Position numbers and translations under genes: made by a program. Under the pieces are notes generated by a model. The model ran no database searches. It was given only the letters and a program-made list of their open reading frames with translations, and was not told where the DNA came from. 37,385 nucleotides of DNA from Dietzia alimentaria 72 (GTDB lineage Bacteria; Actinomycetota; Actinomycetes; Mycobacteriales; Mycobacteriaceae): positions 1 to 37,385 of the forward strand of contig NZ_AGFF01000018.1 in NCBI RefSeq assembly GCF_000226215.1, written 5' to 3'. This document shows, in pieces, positions 30,273-37,385 of this stretch; the first letter of the stretch is position 1; every line of letters starts with the position of its first letter.

Positions 30273-31190
30273 ATGACGACGAGGTCGGCGGTGACGCTCT
30301 CGCATCTCGACGCGCTCGAGGCGGAGTCCGTTCACATCTTCCGCGAGGTAGCCGCGCAGTTCGAACATCCGGGGATGCTGTTCTCCGGCGGCAAGGACTC
30401 CGTGGTGATGTTCCATCTCGCCCGCAAGGCTTTCTGGCCCGCACCGATGCCGTTCCCGCTCATGCACGTCGACACCGGGCACAACTTTGACGAGGTCATC
30501 GAATACCGCGACCGCGTGGTCTCCGAGACCGGCGTCCAGTTGCTGGTCTCCTACGTCCAGGACGATATCGACGCCGGCCGCGTGGTCGAGGAAACCGGGC
30601 CCGGCACCAGCCGTAACCGCCTCCAGACGGCAGCCCTGCTGCGCGGCATCCAGGAGAACCGCTTCGACGCCGTATTCGGTGGCGCACGCCGCGACGAGGA
30701 GAAGGCCCGCGCCAAGGAGCGCGTCTTCTCCTTCCGCGACGGCTTCGGTGCCTGGGACCCCCGCGCGCAACGCCCGGAACTGTGGAAGCTCTACAACGGC
30801 AAGCACCGCAAGGGCGAGCACATCCGCGTGTTCCCGCTCTCCAACTGGACCGAGCTGGACATCTGGCAGTACATCGAGCGTGAGGACATCGACCTCCCGC
30901 CGATCTACTACGCACACGAGCGCGAGGTGATCGAGCGGGACGGCATGCTTCTGGCCAACACCCGTTTCCTTGAGACCCTCCCAGGCGAAGAGGCCCGCAC
31001 CGAGCTGGTCCGCTTCCGCACCGTCGGAGACGCCACCTGCACCGGTTGCGTGGAATCCGACGCCGCCGACAACGCCGCGGTCGTGGCTGAGGTCGCCGGC
31101 ACCCGCGTCACCGAGCGCGGCGCCACCCGCGCCGACGACCGCATCTCCGAAGCCGGCATGGAAGACCGCAAGAAGGAGGGCTACTTCTGA
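30273..31190 (+). CDS. cysD: Sulfate adenylyltransferase subunit 2
   Basis: The 305-aa PP-loop ATPase has SGGKDS at residues 38-43, HVDTGHNFDEVIEYRD, GARRDEEKARAKER and the C-terminal TCTGCVES block, all standard for CysD. With CysN it makes adenosine 5'-phosphosulfate from sulfate and ATP in the cytoplasm. ATG 30273 has GGAGG at 30264-30268; the open frame extends upstream to 29652 but that part overlaps the divergent IclR gene. It is translationally coupled to cysNC by a TGATG overlap. A 22-bp palindrome lies in its leader. Confidence 0.97.
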   Translation: MTTRSAVTLSHLDALEAESVHIFREVAAQFEHPGMLFSGGKDSVVMFHLARKAFWPAPMPFPLMHVDTGHNFDEVIEYRDRVVSETGVQLLVSYVQDDIDAGRVVEETGPGTSRNRLQTAALLRGIQENRFDAVFGGARRDEEKARAKERVFSFRDGFGAWDPRAQRPELWKLYNGKHRKGEHIRVFPLSNWTELDIWQYIEREDIDLPPIYYAHEREVIERDGMLLANTRFLETLPGEEARTELVRFRTVGDATCTGCVESDAADNAAVVAEVAGTRVTERGATRADDRISEAGMEDRKKEGYF

Positions 31191-33106
31191 TGAGCACCCC
31201 GACCACCGAGACCCAGTCGGCCGTGGCCGAGCAGGGCCACCTGACCGACGCGGGCCACACCATGTCGGAGCAGGCGCAGCTGCTGCGCATCGCCACCGCC
31301 GGATCCGTCGACGACGGCAAGTCCACCCTCATCGGTCGCCTGCTGTTCGACTCGAAGGGCATCTTCGAGGACCAGCTCGCCTCCATCGAGGCCACCTCGT
31401 CCAAGCGCGGCGACGAATACACCGACCTCGCGCTGCTCACCGACGGGCTGCGGTCCGAGCGCGAGCAGGGCATCACGATCGACGTGGCCTACCGCTACTT
31501 CTCGACCCCGCGACGCAAGTTCATCATCGCCGACACCCCGGGCCACGTGCAGTACACGCGCAACATGGTCACCGGCGCCTCTACAGCTGACGTGGCGATC
31601 ATTCTCGTCGACGCCCGCAAGGGTGTGCTCGAGCAGACGCGTCGCCACGCGTTCCTGTCCGGCCTGCTTGGCATTCCGCGCCTGGTGGTGGCCGTAAACA
31701 AGATGGACCTGGTCGACTACGACGAGGCCACCTACGAGGCCATCCGCAGCGAGTTCACCGACTTCGCCGCCAAGCTCGAGGTCCACGATGTCACCTTTGT
31801 CCCGCTGTCGGCGCTCAAGGGCGACAACGTAGTCGATCGCACGGACACGATGCCCTGGTACACCGGCCCGTCCCTGCTCGACCACCTCGAGAACGTCCAC
31901 ATCGCCTCGGACCGCAACCTGACCGACGTCCGGTTTCCGGTCCAGTACGTGATCCGGCCCCAGCGCTCCGACGGACTGGACCACCGCTCGTTCGCCGGGA
32001 CCATCGCCGGGGGCATCATCAAGACCGGCGACGACGTGGTGGTCATGCCGTCCGGTCGGCAGTCCACGGTCAAGGCGATCTGGGGCCCGGGCGGAGCGGA
32101 GCTGGACGAGGCAGCCGCACCCGCGGCCGTCACGATCGCGCTGAACGACGAGATCGACATCGTCCGCGGCGAGATGATCGCGCGTCCGGGCAACCGCCCC
32201 CACCAGGGCACCGAGCTCGAGGCCATGGTCTGCTGGTTTGCCGACGAGGCCACCCTGACCACCGGCAAGCGGTACCTCGTCAAGCACACCACCCGCGACA
32301 CCAAGGCCGTGGTGACGGGGCTGGACTACCGCCTTGACGTGAACACCCTGCACCGCGATCTGGGCGCCACCGAACTCGAACTCAACGAGATCGGCCGCAT
32401 CGGACTGCGTACGCAGACGCCGCTGATGTACGACCCGTACAACCGGAACCGCGACACCGGGGCGTTCATCGTGGTGGACGAGCTCACCGGCAACACGGTG
32501 GGCGCGGGCATGATCATCGGCCCCGCCACCAGCGGATCGAACGTGGTCTGGCACGCCGGGGCCGTCCAGCGGGGCGACCGCGGCCAGGGCCGCACCCTGT
32601 GGCTGACCGGTCTATCCGGCTCGGGCAAGTCGACCATCGCGTCCGAGGTCGAGCGACTGCTCATCGAGTCCGGGCACCCCGCCTACATCCTCGACGGCGA
32701 CAACCTCCGCCACGGCCTCAACGCCGACCTGGGCTTCTCCGCCGAGGACCGGGCCGAGAACATCCGCCGCACCGCGGAGGTCGCAGCCCTGTTCGCGGAC
32801 GCCGGCGTCGTCGTCGTCTGTTCCCTCATCTCGCCCATGCGCGCCGACCGCGACGCGGCGCGCGCCGTCCACACCAAGGCGGACCTGCCGTTCACCGAGG
32901 TCTTTGTGGACACCCCGTTGGCCGAATGCGAGGCCCGCGACCCCAAGGGCCTCTACGCCAAGGCCCGCGCCGGCGAGATCCCGGAGTTCACCGGCGTCTC
33001 CGCGCCATACGAGCCGCCGCTGACCCCCGATCTGCACATCCGTCCCGAGGACGGCACCGCAGAAGAGGTCGCGCAGCGGATCGTCAGCACCCTCCTCGGG
33101 ATCTGA
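31190..33106 (+). CDS. cysNC: Sulfate adenylyltransferase subunit 1 / APS kinase fusion
   Basis: The 638-aa fusion has a CysN GTPase domain at about 30-250 (GSVDDGKST at 38-46, DTPGH, NKMD), elongation-factor-like beta domains at about 250-450, and a CysC kinase domain from about 470 (GLSGSGKSTIA P-loop, DGDNLRHGLNADLGFS, FVDTPLAECEARDPKGLYAKAR, quoted in parts). It drives APS synthesis by GTP hydrolysis and phosphorylates APS to PAPS. The fusion is common in mycobacteria and relatives. Start overlaps the cysD stop, and the next gene starts 4 nt after its stop. Confidence 0.97.
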   Translation: MSTPTTETQSAVAEQGHLTDAGHTMSEQAQLLRIATAGSVDDGKSTLIGRLLFDSKGIFEDQLASIEATSSKRGDEYTDLALLTDGLRSEREQGITIDVAYRYFSTPRRKFIIADTPGHVQYTRNMVTGASTADVAIILVDARKGVLEQTRRHAFLSGLLGIPRLVVAVNKMDLVDYDEATYEAIRSEFTDFAAKLEVHDVTFVPLSALKGDNVVDRTDTMPWYTGPSLLDHLENVHIASDRNLTDVRFPVQYVIRPQRSDGLDHRSFAGTIAGGIIKTGDDVVVMPSGRQSTVKAIWGPGGAELDEAAAPAAVTIALNDEIDIVRGEMIARPGNRPHQGTELEAMVCWFADEATLTTGKRYLVKHTTRDTKAVVTGLDYRLDVNTLHRDLGATELELNEIGRIGLRTQTPLMYDPYNRNRDTGAFIVVDELTGNTVGAGMIIGPATSGSNVVWHAGAVQRGDRGQGRTLWLTGLSGSGKSTIASEVERLLIESGHPAYILDGDNLRHGLNADLGFSAEDRAENIRRTAEVAALFADAGVVVVCSLISPMRADRDAARAVHTKADLPFTEVFVDTPLAECEARDPKGLYAKARAGEIPEFTGVSAPYEPPLTPDLHIRPEDGTAEEVAQRIVSTLLGI

Positions 33107-33110
33107 GCCG

Positions 33111-34034
33111 GTGCCCGAGGCACTGCTCACGGGCGACTCGCTGATCCTGCTGGTCGTGAGCCTCGCGATCGGTGTGGTGATAGGCCTCACGGGGATGGGC
33201 GGCGGTGCGTTGATGACGCCCGCGCTCATCCTCGTGGGGATCCCGCCCACCGTTGCCGTGGCCAATGACCTGGTGGTCAACGCGGTCAACAAGATCATCG
33301 GCGCCGGAGTGCACTGGCGCAGTGGAAAGCCCAATCTGCGGATCGCGTTCTGGCTGGTGATCGGTTCGGTGCCCACGGCCTTCCTGGGCTCGTGGATCAT
33401 CCACGCGATCGGCGCCGAGGACGTGCAGGGGATCCTCAAGAAGGCCATCGGCGCGACGCTCGTCGTGGCGTCGACCGCCTATTTCCTGCGGGCGTTCTTC
33501 GAGATGTCCGGCAGGATCCGCACCGGTGACGATCCCAATCCGCAGGTCAAGCCGCTCATCACGCTGCTCGTGGGCATCCTGGGCGGGCTCATGGTGGGCA
33601 TCACCTCCGTGGGCTCCGGGACCGTGATCATGATGTGCATCATGCTGCTGTACCCCACCCTGTCGGCGCTGCGGCTGGTGGGCACGGACCTGGTGCAGGC
33701 GGTCCCGCTGGTGATCGCCGCCGCGATCGGCCACGTGATGGTGACCGGCGTGGACTGGGATCTGCTGCTGCCGCTCCTCGTGGGCGGCGCGATCGGAACG
33801 TTCATCGGCTCGAAATTCGCCGGCAGGCTCCCGCAGGGGCTCATCCGGCGCGGGATCACGATCGTGTTGGCCGTGACCGCCGCGTCGATGCTCGGCGCCC
33901 CGCCGCTGCTGATCGCGGTGATCGCGCTGGCGCTCGTCGGGGTCGGGCCGCTGGTGTGGCGGCTGCTGGTGCGTCGCTACTCGGCGCATCTGGGCGGGTC
34001 CGTTGAGCGCACGGGGGCGTCCCGGGTGAGCTGA
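33111..34034 (+). CDS. TauE/SafE-family permease linked to cysDNC
   Basis: The 307-aa membrane protein has the duplicated TauE/SafE core: GLTGMGGGALMTPALILVGIPPTVAVANDL near the N-terminus (key GMGGGAL, PTVAVANDL) and GITSVGSGTVIMMCIMLLYP in the second half, where G(S/V)GSG is the matching motif. It may carry sulfate, sulfite or another sulfur anion; direction is unknown. GTG 33111 begins 4 nt after the cysNC stop, so the three genes are one operon, which makes a sulfur role likely by context. Confidence 0.88.
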   Translation: MPEALLTGDSLILLVVSLAIGVVIGLTGMGGGALMTPALILVGIPPTVAVANDLVVNAVNKIIGAGVHWRSGKPNLRIAFWLVIGSVPTAFLGSWIIHAIGAEDVQGILKKAIGATLVVASTAYFLRAFFEMSGRIRTGDDPNPQVKPLITLLVGILGGLMVGITSVGSGTVIMMCIMLLYPTLSALRLVGTDLVQAVPLVIAAAIGHVMVTGVDWDLLLPLLVGGAIGTFIGSKFAGRLPQGLIRRGITIVLAVTAASMLGAPPLLIAVIALALVGVGPLVWRLLVRRYSAHLGGSVERTGASRVS

Positions 34035-34099
34035 CGGGGCGCGACACGCTGCAGTCAGTACGCGCCCGAGCCCGCCGCTCGGTCGTTCGATTCCACAGA

Positions 34100-34161
34100 C
34101 GCCCGTCTCGATGAACTCCCGCCACCGCCGATGCGTGCGCCGGAGTTCATCGAGACGGGCG
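34100..34161. repeat. 20-bp perfect stem-loop
   Basis: 34100-34119 (CGCCCGTCTCGATGAACTCC) is the exact complement of 34142-34161, with a 22-nt loop. A further CAGAC/GTCTG pairing extends it outside a short bulge (34096-34100 with 34167-34171). It lies 65 nt after the cys operon stop in a gene-free stretch and may be a terminator, an RNA or a small element remnant. No T-run follows. Confidence 0.8.
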
Positions 34162-34292
34162 CCTGCGTCTGGGGTGCGTGCCGACCGGTCTGCGAACTGT
34201 TAAGCAACTCACGGGTGCGGAAGCAAAAACTTATGACAGAATTCCTAGATCGGCGGCGGTCAGAGGACCACGCCACTGCTCCGAGGAGAGCA

Positions 34293-34508
34293 ATGAAGGA
34301 CGTCAGCCAGCGCACATGCACTGTCGAAGAAACCGAAGACGGCGCCACGTGGGGATGCAGCCGCTGTGGAGCCCGGAGCGGACTACTCCCATCACGCGGG
34401 GCGGCTCGTGTCGCGGTCGATGCGCACCGCTGCCCGGATGAGCCCGTACGGGTTTCGCGCGAAGGCGTCCACGGCCGCTGGCGGGGACGGCGTTCACGCC
34501 GAAGCTGA
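34293..34508 (+). CDS. Possible small Cys-containing protein
   Basis: The 71-aa ORF starts at ATG 34293 with GAGGAG at 34283-34288. The N-terminal half is plausible, MKDVSQRTCTVEETEDGATW, then GCSRCGARSG (a CxxC pair) and a later DAHRCP that could supply more zinc ligands. The C-terminus is Arg-rich and may be only nominal. Family is not recognised. It lies between the cys operon and cysQ. Confidence 0.5.
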   Translation: MKDVSQRTCTVEETEDGATWGCSRCGARSGLLPSRGAARVAVDAHRCPDEPVRVSREGVHGRWRGRRSRRS

Positions 34509-34592
34509 TCGCCCGTCCAAGCCGGCGGACCGATTTGCGCTGCCGGCACTTCCGCTCAACGGCGCCACGCCGGATCTCCTAGGCTGGAGCGC

Positions 34593-35405
34593 ATGACCGC
34601 CCCCACTCGCAGTCCGGATCAACAGCTCGCCATGGATCTCGCAGCAGAAGCCGGGCGACTGCTCGTGGACCTGCGCTCCAGTGGCCCTTCGGGTAGGGAG
34701 TTGGGTGACCGGGGGGACGATCGCGCCAACTTTCTTCTGCTGGAGCGGCTCGCTGCCGAGCGGCCCGGGGACTCGGTGCTGTCCGAGGAATCGAAAGACG
34801 ATCCGTCGCGAGTCAACGCCGACCGGGTGTGGATCATCGATCCCGTGGACGGCACCCGTGAATTCGGACTCGGCGACCGCCCGGACTGGGCGGTGCACGT
34901 CGCGCTCTGGGAACGCTCGGGCGACCCGGCGCTCTCGCAGCTCACCGCCTCCGCCGTGGCGCTGCCCGCGCTCGGGGTGGTGTTGGGGACCGACGACGAC
35001 GAGGTCTACGCCGATCCCGTCGGCAACAGCGGGGTGGACGGGGGAGGGCTACTGCCGCCGCGGACGGATTCCCGGCCGAGAATCGTCCTCTCCGCCTCCC
35101 GCCCCCCGGACTTCGCGGAGGCTGTCGCCAGGGCGGTGGGCGGAGATCTCGTGCCCCTGGGCTCGGCTGGCGCCAAGACCGCAGCCGTCGTGCGCGGGGA
35201 GGCCGACGCGTACATCCATGCCGGTGGGCAGTACCAGTGGGATTCGGCTGCTCCCGCAGGGGTCGCACTGGCCCGCGGCTTCGTGGCTTTACGGGTCAAC
35301 GGCGACAGGCTCGAGTACAACGTGCCCAACACCTATCTGCCGGACCTCGTCGTATGCCGTGCCGACCTCGCGGAGGCGATCCTCGGCGCCATTGCCGACG
35401 GGTGA
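34593..35405 (+). CDS. cysQ: 3'(2'),5'-bisphosphate nucleotidase, inositol monophosphatase family
   Basis: The 270-aa phosphatase has the family metal-binding motifs: LSEES (Glu of the first site), WIIDPVDGTREF (Asp-Pro-Val-Asp-Gly-Thr) and a C-terminal YQWDSAAPAGVALA containing WD. TRE in place of the more common TKN/TRN is seen in actinobacterial CysQ. It hydrolyses PAP to AMP, removing the by-product of PAPS-using reactions, which fits the nearby cysD-cysNC genes. Family members can also act on inositol phosphates or fructose bisphosphate. No strong Shine-Dalgarno precedes ATG 34593. Confidence 0.88.
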   Translation: MTAPTRSPDQQLAMDLAAEAGRLLVDLRSSGPSGRELGDRGDDRANFLLLERLAAERPGDSVLSEESKDDPSRVNADRVWIIDPVDGTREFGLGDRPDWAVHVALWERSGDPALSQLTASAVALPALGVVLGTDDDEVYADPVGNSGVDGGGLLPPRTDSRPRIVLSASRPPDFAEAVARAVGGDLVPLGSAGAKTAAVVRGEADAYIHAGGQYQWDSAAPAGVALARGFVALRVNGDRLEYNVPNTYLPDLVVCRADLAEAILGAIADG

Positions 35406-35478
35406 GCGCTGTCACGCTCTGCGCGTCCCTGACGATAATCAGGATGACCCGAGTGAATCTGATGTGAGGAGGTCGAGG

Positions 35479-35598
35479 ATGCTGCCGTTCGCCGAGACAC
35501 TGGTCGGACCGCGTTCACCTTATGAGGCGTTGCAGTTCTGGGTGACCGACGTGGTGCGGGGGTCGCTGGGACTACCGCCTCTCATGCGTATCGCCTGA
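35479..35598 (+). CDS. Possible 39-aa small protein
   Basis: ATG 35479 is preceded by AGGAGG at 35467-35472. The product starts MLPFAETLVGPRSPYEALQF and continues WVTDVVRGSLGLPPLMRIA, a balanced composition with one amphipathic helix-like stretch. It is followed by a strong terminator at 35621-35654. It is too short to assign to a family; the ribosome site and terminator support expression. Confidence 0.5.
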   Translation: MLPFAETLVGPRSPYEALQFWVTDVVRGSLGLPPLMRIA

Positions 35599-35620
35599 AC
35601 CCAGACGGTCGGATATGCCG

Positions 35621-35654
35621 ACGGCCCGGCTCCGCGATCGCGGGGCCGGGCCGT
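35621..35654. terminator. Strong hairpin terminator
   Basis: ACGGCCCGGCTCCGCGA (35621-35637) pairs with 35638-35654 over 17 bp with one wobble; in RNA it would open a small loop at the centre. It terminates the cysQ/small-ORF unit and the convergent DoxX gene. Confidence 0.8.
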
Positions 35655-35715
35655 TCGACTACTGATTGGTGCGCTGCGATTTGGTGCGCTGTGCTCGCGC
35701 GCTGCGCTCAGTCGG

Positions 35716-36111
35716 TCACTTGTCGGTGATCAGCGCGCCGGCGATTGCCAGCATGAACGAGTCCTTGGCCAGGGGGATGCCGTCCTGGCTGGGGCGGATG
35801 CCGTCGGCCTCCGTCATGGCGGGGTTGCGGAAGTACATCGACAGCAGGCCCGCGGAGAACGTGCCGAGCGCCGCGCCCGCGATCTTCTTGGGGACGAACG
35901 GCGTCAACAGGGTCGCGCCGATGCCCATCTCGGAGTACGCGATGACTTTGGCGAAGGTATCGGGCGACAGCTTGGCCACGGCGGGCACGCCGGTGGCGGC
36001 GAAGCCCTGCAGGCCCTGGGCCGCCTCGGTGGGCATGCCGAGCTTGCTCAGGCCCGAGTTGAGGACAAAAGCTCCGGTGACTCCGCGGAGGATGGCGTTG
36101 GACAAGCTCAT
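35716..36111 (-). CDS. DoxX-type small membrane protein
   Basis: The 131-aa protein has an N-terminal helix with LRGVTGAFVLNSGLSKLGMP and further hydrophobic segments (YSEMGIGATLLTPFV, IAGAALGTFSAGLLSMYF, FMLAIAGALITDK), the four-helix DoxX-like layout. DoxX relatives act in thiosulfate:quinone oxidation or in redox homeostasis in mycobacteria, but this one is uncharacterised. ATG 36111 has AAGGAG 6 nt upstream and is preferred to the longer start at 36177. Confidence 0.78.
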   Translation of the reverse strand: MSLSNAILRGVTGAFVLNSGLSKLGMPTEAAQGLQGFAATGVPAVAKLSPDTFAKVIAYSEMGIGATLLTPFVPKKIAGAALGTFSAGLLSMYFRNPAMTEADGIRPSQDGIPLAKDSFMLAIAGALITDK

Positions 36112-36142
36112 TGTGTTCTCCTTCTGTTGATCAGTCGTGTAG

Positions 36143-36181
36143 CTAGTTGATACATCACTTTGGTGACGTGACATCAATTAG
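36143..36181. promoter_or_regulatory. Imperfect dyad between divergent DoxX and YihY genes
   Basis: CTAGTTGAT (36143-36151) and ATCAATTAG (36173-36181) form 9-bp arms with one mismatch, and TCAC/GTGA lies near the centre. The position suits control of one or both divergent genes. Confidence 0.35.
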
Positions 36182-36269
36182 GGTAACGCAGAAGATCCCG
36201 TTTGTAATCCCCAGCGCGATGAGGCTGGTCAGGATGCAGACATACTCAGTCGATGGAAAGGTTCTCCGC

Positions 36270-37334
36270 ATGAGCGATCGCGACATCACCGACAAGCCGG
36301 CCCCGGGCACCGATCCCGACGCCGGCAAGCCCGAGTCTCCGAGCACCCTCAAGGGGGGCGCCTGGAAGATCGGACTCAAGAGAGCGGCCGGCGAATTCTC
36401 CCGGGACAGCTGCACCGACCTGGCCGCCGGCCTCACCTACTTCGCGGTGCTGTCCCTCTTCCCAGCACTGCTCGCCGTGGTCTCCCTGCTCGGCGTCTTC
36501 GGGCAGGGTGCGGCCACCGTCGACGCGGTCATGGAACTCCTCGAGGGCGCAGCACCCGAGGAGACCCTCGCAGCGATCCGCGGCCCGATCGACTCCCTGG
36601 TCAACACTCCCGCCGCCGGATTGGCACTGGTCACCGGTCTCGCAGGTGCACTCTGGTCGGCCTCCGGCTACGTGGGTGCGTTCGCCCGGGCCATGAACCG
36701 CGTCTACGGAGTCGAGGAGGGCCGCCCGTTCTGGAAGCTCAAGCCGTCGATGCTCGTGCTCACCGCGGTGCTGGTGCTCCTGATCTGCGTGGCGGGCCTG
36801 CTCCTGGTGGTCAGTGGGCCGATCGCGGCCTGGGTCGGCGACCTCATCGGGCTGGGCGATACCGCGGTCATGGTGTGGGGCATCGCCAAGTGGCCGGTGC
36901 TGATCCTCGTCGTCGTCGTCATCCTGGCGGTTCTCTACGGGTTCGCGCCCAACGTCAAGCAGCCGAAGTTCCGCTGGGTGTCCGTCGGGGCGATAGTCGC
37001 CCTGCTTGTGTGGGGCGTCGCCACCGCGGCGTTTGTCACCTACGTCTCCAACTTCGGTAGCTACAACGCCACGTACGGCTCGCTCGCCGGCGTCATCGTG
37101 TTCCTGCTCTGGCTGTGGATCACCAACAACGCGTTCCTCTTCGGGGCCGAGGTGGACGCCGAGATCGAGCGAGCCCGCGAGCTGCAGGCCGGGCTTCCCG
37201 CCGAGGAGGTCATCCAGCTCCCGCCGCGCGATACCACCGCCAGCGACAAGGCCGAGGACAAGCTCCAGCAGACTCTCGACGACGCGGCCGACGTCCGACG
37301 CGACGCCCAGGCCGAGCAGGCACGCAACCGCTGA
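36270..37334 (+). CDS. YihY/BrkB-family inner-membrane protein
   Basis: The 354-aa protein has a polar N-terminus, the YihY core start FSRDSCTDLAAGLTYFAVLSLFPALLAV (conserved AAGLTYFA, LFPALL), the GALWSASGYVGAFARAMNRVYGV block, and five to six membrane segments, ending LWLWITNNAFLFGAEVDAEIERAR. A charged 45-residue tail follows. It is often annotated as ribonuclease BN by an old mistake; function is unknown. ATG 36270 has GGAAAGG at 36254-36260; the in-frame start at 36147 is in the intergenic dyad and is not used. After its stop (37335-37385) only GC-rich sequence is seen. Confidence 0.92.
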   Translation: MSDRDITDKPAPGTDPDAGKPESPSTLKGGAWKIGLKRAAGEFSRDSCTDLAAGLTYFAVLSLFPALLAVVSLLGVFGQGAATVDAVMELLEGAAPEETLAAIRGPIDSLVNTPAAGLALVTGLAGALWSASGYVGAFARAMNRVYGVEEGRPFWKLKPSMLVLTAVLVLLICVAGLLLVVSGPIAAWVGDLIGLGDTAVMVWGIAKWPVLILVVVVILAVLYGFAPNVKQPKFRWVSVGAIVALLVWGVATAAFVTYVSNFGSYNATYGSLAGVIVFLLWLWITNNAFLFGAEVDAEIERARELQAGLPAEEVIQLPPRDTTASDKAEDKLQQTLDDAADVRRDAQAEQARNR

Positions 37335-37385
37335 TCACGCCTCGCCCGCCGCTCCCTGCCGCCCGCCGCCCGCCCCCTGCCCCCC

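Noticed and set aside
31181-32554. 457-aa minus-strand open frame opposite cysNC
   Set aside because: It is antisense to an unmistakable CysN domain.
36270-37334. Ribonuclease BN
   Set aside because: This is an old annotation error for the YihY/BrkB membrane family; the protein has no nuclease motif.

Overview
The window is GC-rich, densely coded bacterial DNA with frequent ATGA/TGATG overlaps, GTG and TTG starts, a CysN-CysC fusion, an NDMA-type alcohol dehydrogenase and a DUF6480-like protein. This points to a high-GC actinobacterium, probably of the Mycobacteriales (Dietzia/Gordonia/Rhodococcus-like; genus not proven). No rRNA, tRNA, CRISPR array or phage module was seen. The only mobile element is one apparently intact IS481-type insertion sequence (18753-20214).

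Layout. (1) 1-4452: a TetR-type repressor on the minus strand faces a plus-strand run of SnoaL/NTF2-fold protein, TauE/SafE permease, SDR dehydrogenase and amidase. (2) 4548-12908: a complete peptide-type ABC importer in two divergent arms, with two tandem paralogous lipoprotein receptors and two ATPases on the minus strand, two permeases and a TetR regulator on the plus strand. The divergent promoter region carries a dyad ATTAAGT-N5-ACTTAAT. (3) 12864-16964: a formylglycine-generating-enzyme (FGE) homologue and a second TetR on the minus strand, divergent from a large Cys-type sulfatase. The FGE homologue has Gly where the family has its first copper-binding Cys. (4) 16987-20481: an SQR/NDH-2-like flavoprotein, a small DUF6480-like membrane protein, several tandem repeats and the IS. 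(5) 20482-24503: aspartate dehydrogenase, an SRPBCC protein, an HMG-CoA-lyase-type enzyme, a small protein and an SDR with Arg in place of the catalytic Lys. (6) 24588-30116: alcohol and aldehyde dehydrogenase genes with an AcoR-like activator and an IclR regulator. (7) 30206-35405: sulfate activation (cysD, cysNC, a TauE-type permease, cysQ). (8) 35479-37334: a very small ORF, a DoxX-type protein and a YihY/BrkB membrane protein.

The most informative non-coding signal is a shared operator, ACTGTA-N10-TACAGT, found once in front of each of the two paralogous TetR genes (753-774 and 14466-14487) and on the path to the divergent operon in both cases. It implies that the SnoaL/TauE/SDR/amidase operon and the sulfatase/FGE locus form one regulon. 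With the cys genes and two TauE/SafE permeases, the window has a sulfur-acquisition flavour: sulfate-ester hydrolysis, sulfur-anion transport, sulfate activation and PAP removal. That combined reading is inference; the individual family calls rest on visible motifs.
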